Source: Clostridiaceae bacterium
Lineage (GTDB): Bacteria; Bacillota_A; Clostridia; Clostridiales; Clostridiaceae
Direction: 5' to 3'
DNA length: 64,000 nucleotides
NCBI GenBank assembly: GCA_029256485.1
Contig: JAQSXU010000012.1
Coordinates: 13,580-77,579, forward strand
Position 1 is the first letter of the stretch. Each line of letters opens with the position of its first letter. The notes beneath the pieces were generated by a model that searched no databases, was not told where the DNA came from, and saw nothing but the letters and a program-made list of their open reading frames with translations. The translations under genes were made by a program, and so were the position numbers. Positions 9,192 to 17,781 of this stretch are shown here, in pieces.

Positions 9192-9250
9192 AACAAGGCC
9201 TGTATCATGAAGTAACGGACAACTTTATGCATGATATAGGCCATTGTTGT
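9192..9250. other. Long hairpin downstream of the deacetylase
   Basis: GGCCTGTATCATG at 9197-9209 pairs with CATGATATAGGCC at 9230-9242, extended by AACAA/TTGTT on the outside. There is no good T-run, so it may be an RNA-stabilising or processing hairpin, or an unrelated palindromic repeat. Confidence 0.6.
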
Positions 9251-9286
9251 TATATTGTAAAATAGAGTTCTGAGGCAGACTCTTTA

Positions 9287-9324
9287 GGCAGGTAACACAG
9301 CTAATTGTTATCTGTCATTTTTTT
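9287..9324 (+). terminator. Terminator downstream of the deacetylase
   Basis: GGCAGGTAACA and TGTTATCTGTC form an 11-bp stem with G-U pairs, followed by ATTTTTTTA. It separates the deacetylase unit from the next promoter. Confidence 0.7.
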
Positions 9325-9341
9325 ATATAAGATTACAACTA

Positions 9342-9370
9342 TTTAACAATATATGTAAATGATGTATAAT
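9342..9370 (+). promoter_or_regulatory. Probable promoter of the OppC-like gene
   Basis: TTTAAC at 9342-9347 and TATAAT at 9365-9370 with a 17-base spacer, about 31 bases before the start codon. This is based on sequence match only. Confidence 0.45.
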
Positions 9371-9401
9371 TGTGATATTAAGTCCGCTGTAGAGGTGTAA
9401 T

Positions 9402-10316
9402 ATGAAACTTGATAAAGAAAAATTTAAGATAATTGGCATTGACGAAAGCGAAATAGATGATCTCATTGATATTCCTAATATTACCTATGCTGATAGTGTG
9501 ATTATAAAATTAAAAAGCAATAAAGTTGCTATTTATGTTTTTATAATATTTGTAATGGTATTGGCAGCAGTTTATATAGGACCTAAGGTGAGCAGATATG
9601 GTTATAATATGACTAATGTTATGCTGAGAAATACTGAACCTTCAAAACTTCATATATTTGGCACAGATATATATGGCAGGGACATTTTTACAAGAGTGTG
9701 TGTTTCAGTAAAAGCATCTCTTTCTATTGGAATAATTGTTGCCACTTTTAATGTGATTATTGGTACAACCTATGGTGTTATTTGCGTTTATTATGGAGGA
9801 ATGGTAGATGATATTATAATGCGCATTGTGGAAATTGTGGCTACTATACCTAGTTTATTGCTTATAATTTTATTATCCCTATTTCTTCAGCGTGGAATGA
9901 TAACCATAATATCATCCATGTGCATCATAGGCTGGTGCAATGTGACACGTATAATTAGGGCACAACTATTATCAGTAAAAGAGCAGGAATACATTTTAGC
10001 GTCGGAAGCTTTAGGAGCAGAAGCATCTAGAGTAATAATGAAGCATATGTTAGTTAATGTGATTCCTACAATTATTGTTACATTTTCTTTAGAGGTGCCA
10101 AATGTGATTTTAAATGAATCCATATTGAGTTATATAGGTATAGGAATTCAACCTCCTAATTTAAGTATTGGTATAATTGCTAAAGAATATATTGGCATGG
10201 CTATGTTTTATCCATATCAAATGATTTTACCTTCATTAGTTATTATAACTTTACTCATAAGCTTGAATGTGCTGGGAGACTGTTTAAGAGATGCGTTAGA
10301 TCCATGGGTTTTATAG
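9402..10316 (+). CDS. ABC transporter permease, DppC/OppC family (orphan)
   Basis: A 304-residue inner-membrane permease of the dipeptide/oligopeptide (DppC/OppC) type. It has an N-terminal cytoplasmic stretch, a first transmembrane helix (about residues 43-64), the FGTDIYGRDIFTR motif characteristic of OppC proteins, and five further helices. The cytoplasmic EAA loop is ASEALGAEASRVIMKHMLVNVIPT, fit to dock on an ATPase. A full Opp transporter needs an OppB partner, two ATPases and a binding protein; none is encoded next to it. The only neighbour, 16 bases downstream, is an unrecognised membrane-anchored protein. Either it works with subunits from elsewhere or forms an unusual pair with that neighbour. 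Confidence 0.82.
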   Translation: MKLDKEKFKIIGIDESEIDDLIDIPNITYADSVIIKLKSNKVAIYVFIIFVMVLAAVYIGPKVSRYGYNMTNVMLRNTEPSKLHIFGTDIYGRDIFTRVCVSVKASLSIGIIVATFNVIIGTTYGVICVYYGGMVDDIIMRIVEIVATIPSLLLIILLSLFLQRGMITIISSMCIIGWCNVTRIIRAQLLSVKEQEYILASEALGAEASRVIMKHMLVNVIPTIIVTFSLEVPNVILNESILSYIGIGIQPPNLSIGIIAKEYIGMAMFYPYQMILPSLVIITLLISLNVLGDCLRDALDPWVL

Positions 10317-10332
10317 ATGTGGGGGGATATAA

Positions 10333-11880
10333 GTGAAAAAGAATGCTTTTAAGGTAATGTGCATTTTAATTATTGTTTTATTATTTTCTATTCATACTTA
10401 TATAAACATAAATAATAGAATAAAACCGCCTTCTGAAAAATGGTCTAAAGAAGTTCTTATAACAGAAAGCAATATAACAACTCCTCCAAAAATAATCAAA
10501 TATAAAAATAAATATTTAATTGCATATAATGATGGCAGTAATGTAAAGATAAGGCAGACAAATGATTTAGGAGTTACAGAAAAGGTTACGGAAATAAAGT
10601 CTCAATTTAAAAATATAAACAATTTGAACTTAATAACTGATGGGGATAATGTTTATGTCAGCTGGCTTAATTATACAAGCAGCAGTGTAAAGACATTTTT
10701 TGTTAAGTTAAATAAACAATTAGATATTATTGATAAATCAGAAGATGACAGCATTAAGGAAATAATTCAGATAGGAAGTTCGTACTTTGTATGGATTGAC
10801 AACAATGGAATCAGCATATATGATGCTAAATTGAACAAAAAGCTCAAACTTAATGTGAGGGAACCATCCATGCTGGCAGGAACCATGACCCAAGGCAAAG
10901 CAATTCTTACCTATGTGGATTTAAACAGTAAAGTATTTTGTTTAAGTATAGACTCTAATGGAATAACTAAACCAGTTAAAGCAGCAGCCATAGAGGAGAT
11001 GTCAAAGATCGCATTTTACAGTACCGCATTGGTTACAGACGAAAAGTATGGATATTTAATTATTGGATATAGTTATGAAAATACTCCGGGAAATAATAGA
11101 ATGGTTAAGTTTAATTTAGATGGCAGCGGCTATTCTATGAAGGAGCTTAGAGAATTTACTGCATTAAATACTGTTCCAGGGCAAATGCCTAATAAGCCTG
11201 TTTTTTTATCAAATGTACAAACACTTTTCAGGAATAAATATACACATGAAGATATTGTGGAATATGAAATAAAAGATTCCAAGCTTGTAGAGAACAATTT
11301 AGTCTCAAGAACAAATGAGGCAACTATTTATCCAGCATCCTGCGGGGATACAGTATTATTCTGTGACAGCTTTAAATCCAATAGCTACAAGTTATATATG
11401 ACTTCTTCCAGAGAAAGTTTTAAGAAGGAATACAATGGAATAGAAAAAAATGAAATTATACAGGCATTGAATGATACTTTTCAAAGCTTTGTATACAGCA
11501 TTTTTGATATTATCATATATGGATCACTTTGGATACTTCCCACAATTTGTATTGTAAGTATAATTAGCTTATTTGAATTTAGGTTAAATCTTAATATGAG
11601 AAAGATTATTTATATTATTAGTTATTTAATTGCTGTTTTAATTAAGATTTTTGTTATTTATTCAATTTCATATAAAAGGTATTCCTACTTTATTCCAAAG
11701 TGGTTTACACCATTAAAAGGCATTATTGCTGCTTTCATAATCAGTACCCTATGTATTTCTTATGGATACAGGAAATATACTGAAGATACCAGCTCTAATG
11801 TGCTTGTATTTAGTTTATCAAAGATTTTAATTTTAGATACAATTTTAACTCAAATGGTATTTATACCTTTTATTATTTAA
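10333..11880 (+). CDS. Unrecognised membrane protein with extracytoplasmic beta-rich domain
   Basis: A 515-residue protein I cannot assign to a family. It has one N-terminal hydrophobic segment (about residues 8-22), a long extracytoplasmic region (about 30-375) of repeated short strands with motifs such as NVYVSWLNY, SYFVWIDNNGIS and KAILTYVDLN that suggest a beta-propeller, and four transmembrane helices in the last 135 residues. GTG at 10333 follows GGGGGGAT. It is 16 bases after the orphan OppC-like gene and ends before a terminator, so the two probably form a two-gene operon. A sensory or binding role for the transporter is only a guess from this coupling. Confidence 0.7.
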   Translation: MKKNAFKVMCILIIVLLFSIHTYININNRIKPPSEKWSKEVLITESNITTPPKIIKYKNKYLIAYNDGSNVKIRQTNDLGVTEKVTEIKSQFKNINNLNLITDGDNVYVSWLNYTSSSVKTFFVKLNKQLDIIDKSEDDSIKEIIQIGSSYFVWIDNNGISIYDAKLNKKLKLNVREPSMLAGTMTQGKAILTYVDLNSKVFCLSIDSNGITKPVKAAAIEEMSKIAFYSTALVTDEKYGYLIIGYSYENTPGNNRMVKFNLDGSGYSMKELREFTALNTVPGQMPNKPVFLSNVQTLFRNKYTHEDIVEYEIKDSKLVENNLVSRTNEATIYPASCGDTVLFCDSFKSNSYKLYMTSSRESFKKEYNGIEKNEIIQALNDTFQSFVYSIFDIIIYGSLWILPTICIVSIISLFEFRLNLNMRKIIYIISYLIAVLIKIFVIYSISYKRYSYFIPKWFTPLKGIIAAFIISTLCISYGYRKYTEDTSSNVLVFSLSKILILDTILTQMVFIPFII

Positions 11881-11951
11881 ATTCATTTGTCAAATGGAGA
11901 AATTATATAATTATGCTAAAGATAAATAAGGTAGTTATTTCAATGCCCCAT

Positions 11952-11996
11952 ATAAACAAAACAATCACCAGCTTAGCTGATGATTGTTTTGTTTAT
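11952..11996. terminator. Bidirectional terminator
   Basis: ATAAACAAAACAATCA and TGATTGTTTTGTTTAT form a 16-bp nearly perfect stem around CCAGCTTAGC, giving T-rich tails on both strands between the convergent 10333 and 12018 genes. Confidence 0.85.
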
Positions 11997-12017
11997 ATCT
12001 TTAATTAAGTTCAAATA

Positions 12018-12368
12018 CTATTTTTGTATTTTTTTTATTATGAGGTTAATTGCCTTTTCACAATCACTATCATGGTTATCCAAAGACCAGGCCATATTAA
12101 AATAAATCAATGCCTTCTTAAAGTTTTCCAACATGGTATAACTATAGCCTAAGTTAAACAAATATTTGCTTTCCATTTTTTTTGATATGGCTAATTTTAA
12201 TAGAGGAATAGCTTTTTCATATTCTTTTAGCTTTATATAACACACAGATGCATTATAAAGTGAAGATGGTTCATTATCGTTATTAACTACAGCTAAATTA
12301 TACATATCAATTGCTCTTCTGTAATCTTTAATATTGTAAAGGTCATTGGCTTTCTCAAAATAGCTCAT
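12018..12368 (-). CDS. TPR repeat protein
   Basis: A 116-residue all-helical protein with three tetratricopeptide units, visible as YNIKDYRRAIDMYNLAV, KLKEYEKAIPLLKLAI and TMLENFKKALIYFNMAW. TPR units mediate protein-protein contacts; the partner is unknown. ATG at 12368 follows AAGGAGGTTAC. It is a monocistronic gene next to the truncated permease fragment, with which it has no evident functional link. Confidence 0.82.
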   Translation of the reverse strand: MSYFEKANDLYNIKDYRRAIDMYNLAVVNNDNEPSSLYNASVCYIKLKEYEKAIPLLKLAISKKMESKYLFNLGYSYTMLENFKKALIYFNMAWSLDNHDSDCEKAINLIIKKIQK

Positions 12369-12467
12369 GTGTAACCTCCTTAGTAATATAAAAATACATA
12401 TTTTATTTTATTCCAGTTATTTTTAAAATATTACACATAAAGTACTATCCAATTTACACTTTTATAT

Positions 12468-12871
12468 TCAGTTTTTGTAACTATATTTAATTATTTTTTC
12501 TAAAAATGCCACAACTTCATACATTAAATAAGCAAGTAAAGATAATATTATTATGCTGAACATAACCATATCCAGCTGAGAAATTTGTCCTCCAAAAATT
12601 ATTAGAAAACCTAAACCATCCTTGGCGACTAGAAATTCTCCCATGATAACACCTACCCAGGATAATCCTACATTAATTTTAAGTGCAGAAACTAAAGTAG
12701 GTATGGATGCGGGTAAAATTAGATTTGTTAGAATCTGTATTTTTTTAGCTCCAAAAGTCTTTAATAATTTAATTTTATCTTCATCTACTTCGTTAAAACC
12801 ATTTAAAACTGATATTATTGTTACAACAACAGAGATCAGAAGAGCTATAACAATTATTGCAGTTATGCCAT
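12468..12871 (-). pseudogene. C-terminal half of a split ABC permease (SsuC/TauC type)
   Basis: The minus strand is open for 134 codons from NGITAIIVIAL to IKYSYKN, ending in TGA at 12468. It encodes the second half of a nitrate/sulfonate/taurine-type permease: three transmembrane helices and the cytoplasmic EAA loop (KLLKTFGAKKIQILTNLILP). It has no ribosome site or start of its own. Its missing first half is at 20746-21186 on the same strand. Joining codon 134 of that half to the GGC at 12869 here restores one frame and 267 residues, the usual length of such permeases. As it stands the fragment is not expected to be made. A plus-strand open frame over 12622-12897 is only its antisense shadow. 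Confidence 0.88.
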
Positions 12872-12900
12872 TAGCAACATATATTAAAATGCTATAAGTA
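12869..12900. other. Predicted left attachment junction (att)
   Basis: Permease sequence ends at CATTA 12869-12873, followed inward by the arm GCAACATATATTAAAATGC. The same CATTA and a matching inverted arm are at 20766-20788. Exact crossover bases cannot be fixed; a two-base core inside CATTA is expected for a serine recombinase. Confidence 0.65.
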
Positions 12901-12921
12901 TTGTTAATTATTTTAACTAAT

Positions 12922-14511
12922 TTAGCAGCTGCGCAATTTAATTTTTATTTCTTTGGTATTTCCATTCCAGTAGACTTTTTCTATTATTTCATTTATTAAA
13001 TATCTTTTATCAGCTTGGGTTTTACAATTATCAAATATATCAGAAAAATTTAGTGTATTTGAGCAAATTTTATTCACATAACTGCTAATGTCAGCACTAT
13101 TTTTATTTTGGCTTTTCAGCTCCTGAATAAAGGATTTTAATTTAGAATTTTCCTTATTTAATTCTTCAATTCTAGCCGATAAAACTTTGTGGGCCTCAGT
13201 TGATAGTGAAGGTGATTCAACAATCAAGCTCCTAATTAAAGCTTCATTATTTAATAGAAGCTTTTCAGAATTAAGCAGCTCCTTTTCTGCCAGATTTTCT
13301 TTTTCAAAGGTATATTTATTTGAAAGCATGGACATTATTGTATTCATGTCAAAGGTCATTTTTTTTAATCCATCAATTACTGAAGATTCAATAAGGATTA
13401 AACTTACGCTTTTATTGCTGCATTGATATTTATTTAAAATATGGGCTGAGCAGGTAAAATAATAGGGTCTGGTTCCATTCTTCCTTTTTACTCCATATCT
13501 AATACACATGGGGGAGCCGCACATATCACAAAAGAGTAACTTTGATAATATTGAAACACTGCTATTACCCAAATTTGGAGGCAGAAATCTATTTTTTTTA
13601 TGTTGATGCTGCACATCCACCCAGACCTTCCCGGGAATTATACCTTCATGGACAGCTGATGCTATTATCCATTCACTTTCGGGATTTTTATACCTCCCCT
13701 GCCTTTTTCTGTTATATGACATTATTCCATGTATGTTATCCATTTCACCAAAAACCAAGGTGCCAGATTTATTAAAATAATCATATACTTCTTTACTTGC
13801 TGTGGCATAAACTGGATTATGCAAAATCTCACTGATATAAACTGAATCAGCATAGTAATTTTTTTTCAAATGTATATTATTATTGTTTAAATACTTTACA
13901 ACCTTAAATATTGAGCCAAGCTTTATATACTTATCATAAATCAGTTTTACCAATTTAATTTCATCAGGAATTGGAGTTAACTTATACATATTCTTTTTAT
14001 TCAAATTATTATCATAATACCATGCTTTTTCGGAGAAAAATCCTAGGGGGACATTCCCGCCCAGCCACCTTCCTGTTTTAGACAGTTCCATCATATTATC
14101 TCGTATTCTTTCAGCAATGGTTTCTCTTTCCAATTGGGCAAATACACTGGAAATATACATCATAGCACGACCGATTGGAGTACTTGTATCAAATTGATCC
14201 CTAACAGAAATGAAAGATATATTATATTGTTCAAGTTCTTTAATAAGAGAAGTAAAATCCGCAACATTCCTGCTTATTCTATCTAATTTATAACAAATTA
14301 ATAAGTTGAATTTATTATTTTCAGCATCTTTTAAAAGTCTCAAAAAGTCAGGTCTGTCTATACTTTTACCTGAATAACCCTCATCCTCATATATTATAAA
14401 ATCAGTGACTCCCAATTTAACAGCATATTCTTTACACATTTGAATTTGATTTTCTACAGATTCACCTTTTTCTGTAAACTTTGACTTTCTGCTGTATATT
14501 GCTGCTATCAT
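12922..14511 (-). CDS. Large serine recombinase (site-specific integrase)
   Basis: A 529-residue large serine recombinase. The N-terminal resolvase domain has the catalytic serine S7 in AAIYSRKS and the conserved arginine helix in YKLDRISRN. Next come the recombinase domain (about 160-290), a zinc ribbon with CDMC and later paired cysteines (about 335-375), and a coiled-coil (about 395-470, KENLAEKELLNSEKLLLNNE). This is the arrangement of phage, skin-element and transposon integrases such as SpoIVCA and TnpX. ATG at 14511 follows TTGGAGG; a TTG four codons upstream overlaps that site. It is transcribed away from the rnf genes and toward the split permease, with its stop about 50 bp from the predicted element end. 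It is complete and appears intact. Confidence 0.93.
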   Translation of the reverse strand: MIAAIYSRKSKFTEKGESVENQIQMCKEYAVKLGVTDFIIYEDEGYSGKSIDRPDFLRLLKDAENNKFNLLICYKLDRISRNVADFTSLIKELEQYNISFISVRDQFDTSTPIGRAMMYISSVFAQLERETIAERIRDNMMELSKTGRWLGGNVPLGFFSEKAWYYDNNLNKKNMYKLTPIPDEIKLVKLIYDKYIKLGSIFKVVKYLNNNNIHLKKNYYADSVYISEILHNPVYATASKEVYDYFNKSGTLVFGEMDNIHGIMSYNRKRQGRYKNPESEWIIASAVHEGIIPGKVWVDVQHQHKKNRFLPPNLGNSSVSILSKLLFCDMCGSPMCIRYGVKRKNGTRPYYFTCSAHILNKYQCSNKSVSLILIESSVIDGLKKMTFDMNTIMSMLSNKYTFEKENLAEKELLNSEKLLLNNEALIRSLIVESPSLSTEAHKVLSARIEELNKENSKLKSFIQELKSQNKNSADISSYVNKICSNTLNFSDIFDNCKTQADKRYLINEIIEKVYWNGNTKEIKIKLRSC

Positions 14512-14677
14512 GTCAGCCTCCAATAAATTTAATATACTATTATATATTCCTCAGATTATTTATTTATTAGATTTTTGAGAAAATACTGAAAATTATTTTC
14601 ATAAATATTACAAAATATGTAATAGGACAAGGCTAATACCTCATATTTAGTATTAAAGTAATTCATAGGAAATAATA

Positions 14678-14842
14678 ATGAAAAAAATAAAAAAAGAAGA
14701 TATTAAATGTATAATTATGAACCCTGAATATTTACAAAATAATAAAAATTTATCCATAGTTTTATCAAAGTTATTTGGGCAGAATTTAACTCAGCATGAG
14801 GTTAATAAAATTATTAACAGCAATAAAAATAATAATTATTAA
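14678..14842 (+). CDS. Small 54-residue open frame, function unknown
   Basis: ATG at 14678 with AGGA 8 bases upstream opens a 54-codon frame (MKKIKKEDIKCIIMNPEYLQ and on, ending KNNNY). It is basic at the N-terminus and Asn/Lys-rich at the C-terminus, and has a plausible helix-forming middle (LSIVLSKLFGQNLTQHEVNK). It is divergent from the recombinase gene within the predicted element. Because accessory factors that reverse serine integrases are small and often encoded nearby, a directionality factor is possible, but nothing in the sequence proves that, or even that it is translated. Confidence 0.4.
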   Translation: MKKIKKEDIKCIIMNPEYLQNNKNLSIVLSKLFGQNLTQHEVNKIINSNKNNNY

Positions 14843-14913
14843 TATTATAAAATATGTTAAATAAAATACAAATATGATAAAAAATATACAATCATGTTAA
14901 TAAATATACAAAA

Positions 14914-14942
14914 TTGTAAATTGTCGAATCTGGAGTTATAAT
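14914..14942 (+). promoter_or_regulatory. Sigma-A promoter of the RseC-like/rnf operon
   Basis: TTGTAA at 14914-14919 and TATAAT at 14937-14942 with a 17-base spacer, 55 bases before the first start codon of the operon. It lies inside the predicted element, so the operon would move with its own promoter. Confidence 0.65.
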
Positions 14943-14997
14943 GTTAAAGAATTAAATGAAAAGTTTTTTCATATACAAAAGAAGGGAGTGAAGTCTA

Positions 14998-15411
14998 TTG
15001 AAAAATGAAAAAGAGGGTATTGTAATTGAACTAAATAATAAAATTGCAAAAGTTAAGCTGTCAAGGCATGGAGATTGCGAAAATTGTGGGGCTTGTCCTG
15101 GCAGTGAGGCAATGATACTGGAGGCTAATAACCTAATTGGGGCCAAAAGGGGTGAACATGTAATTCTTGAACTAAAAGAAAATAATATGTTAAAGGCAGC
15201 TTTCATAGTATATATACTTCCCTTAATATCTATATTTATTGGTGCTGAACTAGGTGCATTTCTTTCTTCATTATGGGGAAAAGGTACCTACTCCTTTCAG
15301 ATAGGCGGTGCAGTTATAGCGTTTCTTATATCCTTAGCTATCATTGTGTACTATGAGAAATTTAATAGAAATAATATACACAAACTACCTAAAATAGTAA
15401 GAGTTTTTTGA
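14998..15411 (+). CDS. RseC/SoxR-reducing family protein preceding rnf
   Basis: A 137-residue membrane protein of the RseC/MucC family: an N-terminal beta-rich domain with the cysteine cluster CENCGAC, then two transmembrane helices (about residues 67-88 and 101-121). In Gammaproteobacteria RseC works with the Rsx/Rnf complex in reducing SoxR; in clostridia homologues often precede rnfC, so a role in Rnf assembly or electron transfer is likely but not shown. The start is TTG at 14998, 9 bases after AAGGGAGTG. It is the first gene of the rnf transcription unit. Confidence 0.85.
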   Translation: MKNEKEGIVIELNNKIAKVKLSRHGDCENCGACPGSEAMILEANNLIGAKRGEHVILELKENNMLKAAFIVYILPLISIFIGAELGAFLSSLWGKGTYSFQIGGAVIAFLISLAIIVYYEKFNRNNIHKLPKIVRVF

Positions 15412-15453
15412 ATAAATTTGTAATCGTTATTTTAAATATGAGGTGATAGTGTT

Positions 15454-16770
15454 ATGTTGAAATTTTTTAAAGGCGGAGTTCATCCTAAGGATAATAAAAA
15501 GTACACTGCCAACAAAGCAATAGAAAATTCATTGATTCCTGAAAAAGTGGTTATACCTGTAAGACAGCATATAGGTGCACCTTGCATACCTTTAGTAAAA
15601 AAAGGGGACAAGGTTAAAAAGGGACAAGTTATAGCTGATAGTGATGCTTTTGTATCAGGCCCAATACATTCATCTATATCGGGTACAGTGGTTGATATTG
15701 GTGACTATGTTCATGGAGTCTTTGGTAAATCATTAGCTATTGTAATTGAAAATGACAAAATGGATCAATGGGTAGATGGCATTCCCCTTAAAAGGGATTG
15801 GAAGACCTTAAGTGTAGATGAAATAAAAACTATAATTAGAAAAGCCGGAATTGTGGGAATGGGCGGTGCTACATTTCCAACACATGTGAAACTTTCTCCC
15901 CCAGCAGATAAAAAGGTAGATACATTCATATTAAATGGAGCTGAGTGTGAACCTTATTTAACCGCAGATTATAGAATGATGCTGGAGTATACAGATAAAA
16001 TTGTCAGCGGCGTTTTCATAGTAATGAAGATTCTTGGTGTAGACAATGCTTATGTTGGCATTGAGGACAATAAACCTAAAGCAGTTGAAGCAATGAAGGA
16101 AGCATTTAGAGGAACTCCAGTTACGGTAGTGGAATTACCCACTAGATATCCTCAGGGTGGAGAAAAAATGTTAATTAAAGCCATTACAAAAAAGGAAGTG
16201 CCATCTGGAGCATTGCCTGCAGATGTAGGAGTGGTAGTTCAAAATGTGGGAACTGTTATTGCCATAAGTGATGCTGTTATTAATGGTATACCACTTATAG
16301 AAAGGGTTACTACAGTATCAGGAGATGCAGTACGTGAACCCAAAAATATTTCTTTAAGAGTAGGAACAACATTTCAGCAGGCGGTGGATTTCTGCGGCGG
16401 ATTAAAAGAAAAGCCTGAAAAGATTATTATGGGTGGGCCTATGATGGGAATTGCACAATTTTCTTTGGACACCCCCATAATTAAAGGTACCTCTGGGATA
16501 TTAGCTTTGACAAACAAGGCCATTAATGAATCTGAACAATCACCATGTATTAGATGCGGAAGATGCATTGATGCCTGCCCAATGGGATTAAATCCAAGCA
16601 GATTAAGCATATTAGGTGAAAGAAATCTATTTATAGAGGCCAAAGAGGAAAATAATCTTATGGATTGTATAGAATGCGGAAGTTGTGTATATGCTTGTCC
16701 AGCAAAACGTAATATTGTTCAATATATAAAGTATTTAAAGAAAGAAAATGCAGCTAAAGTGGCAAAATAA
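15454..16770 (+). CDS. rnfC: Electron transport complex subunit RnfC
   Basis: A 438-residue RnfC, the NADH-facing peripheral subunit of the Rnf complex (ferredoxin:NAD+ oxidoreductase pumping Na+ or H+). The N-terminal barrel-sandwich region (VKKGDKVKKGQVIA) is followed by the NADH/FMN-binding domain with GMGGATFPTHVKL and GAECEPYLTADYRM, and at the C-terminus by two 4Fe-4S motifs, CIRCGRCIDACP and CIECGSCVYACP. Start ATG 15454 follows GAGGTGATAG. It is the first structural gene of the rnf set, 42 bases after the RseC-like gene; gene order CDGEAB is the usual one in clostridia. Confidence 0.96.
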   Translation: MLKFFKGGVHPKDNKKYTANKAIENSLIPEKVVIPVRQHIGAPCIPLVKKGDKVKKGQVIADSDAFVSGPIHSSISGTVVDIGDYVHGVFGKSLAIVIENDKMDQWVDGIPLKRDWKTLSVDEIKTIIRKAGIVGMGGATFPTHVKLSPPADKKVDTFILNGAECEPYLTADYRMMLEYTDKIVSGVFIVMKILGVDNAYVGIEDNKPKAVEAMKEAFRGTPVTVVELPTRYPQGGEKMLIKAITKKEVPSGALPADVGVVVQNVGTVIAISDAVINGIPLIERVTTVSGDAVREPKNISLRVGTTFQQAVDFCGGLKEKPEKIIMGGPMMGIAQFSLDTPIIKGTSGILALTNKAINESEQSPCIRCGRCIDACPMGLNPSRLSILGERNLFIEAKEENNLMDCIECGSCVYACPAKRNIVQYIKYLKKENAAKVAK

Positions 16771-16783
16771 TGGAGGTATACTT

Positions 16784-17776
16784 ATGAATGTTGAAATAAG
16801 ATCTGATGAAAATATGCTAAGGGTTTCTGCATCACCGCACATAAGATCAGAGGAATCAATTAGTAAAATAATGTGGAATGTAAATTTAGCATTAGTACCC
16901 GCAGTTGTATTCAGCGTGTACCATTTTGGAATAAAAGCATTTGTTACAATTTTAGTTAGTGTTTTGTCGGCAGTATTCGCTGAATTTATGGTGGAAAAGT
17001 TCATGAAAAGGCCCTTAACAATAACTGATGGAAGCGCAGTGGTAACAGGTATGCTTCTTGCAATGTGTCTGCCACCTGATTTACCGATATATATGACAGT
17101 TGTTGGATCCTTTGTGGCAATAGCAATTGCAAAACACTCCATGGGGGGACTGGGGTTCAACATATTTAATCCTGCTCATATAGCAAGAGCAGCATTAATG
17201 GTTTCGTGGCCAGTTGCCATGACAGCATGGAGAAAGATGACCACAGGAGTGGATGTAGTATCATCAGCTACACCTTTAAATATATTAAAACAGCAGGGTT
17301 ATAATAAATTGGTTGAAACTTTTGGCGATAAGCTACATATGTATAGCGCCATGTTTTTAGGTAATAGAAATGGAAGTTTAGGTGAAACAAGTACAGTATT
17401 ATTGATAATTGGCGGGTTATACTTAATTTACAGAGGGTATATAAAATGGCAGGTGCCAGTGTTAATGATAGGCACTGTGGGCCTTTTAACCTGGGTGTTT
17501 GGACCAGCTGGTTTATTTACCGGAGATCCTATTTTTCATATGATGGCAGGAGGATTAATAATTGGAGCATTCTTTATGGCCACTGATATGGTAACAATTC
17601 CAATGACATTAAAAGGTCAGGTGATTTTTGCAGTGGGAGCTGGAGCATTGACGAGCCTAATTAGATTAAAGGGGGGCTACCCAGAAGGAGTTTGTTATTC
17701 AATTCTTCTGATGAACAGTGTTACACCACTTATAGATAGATTTACTCAACCAACAAAGTTCGGAGCTAGGAGGTAG
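16784..17776 (+). CDS. rnfD: Electron transport complex subunit RnfD
   Basis: A 330-residue integral membrane subunit with about nine or ten transmembrane helices, related to NqrB. The covalent FMN threonine is expected in VSSATPLN, the site found in RnfD homologues, and the family motif AKHSMGGLGFNIFNPAH is present. The ATG at 16784 is preceded by GGAGGTATA; an upstream in-frame ATG at 16748 lies inside rnfC. It sits 13 bases after rnfC. Confidence 0.95.
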   Translation: MNVEIRSDENMLRVSASPHIRSEESISKIMWNVNLALVPAVVFSVYHFGIKAFVTILVSVLSAVFAEFMVEKFMKRPLTITDGSAVVTGMLLAMCLPPDLPIYMTVVGSFVAIAIAKHSMGGLGFNIFNPAHIARAALMVSWPVAMTAWRKMTTGVDVVSSATPLNILKQQGYNKLVETFGDKLHMYSAMFLGNRNGSLGETSTVLLIIGGLYLIYRGYIKWQVPVLMIGTVGLLTWVFGPAGLFTGDPIFHMMAGGLIIGAFFMATDMVTIPMTLKGQVIFAVGAGALTSLIRLKGGYPEGVCYSILLMNSVTPLIDRFTQPTKFGARR

Positions 17777-17781
17777 AAAAC

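Noticed and set aside
12622..12897. Plus-strand open frame of 91 codons
   Set aside because: It is antisense to the permease fragment, which has clear family motifs on the minus strand.
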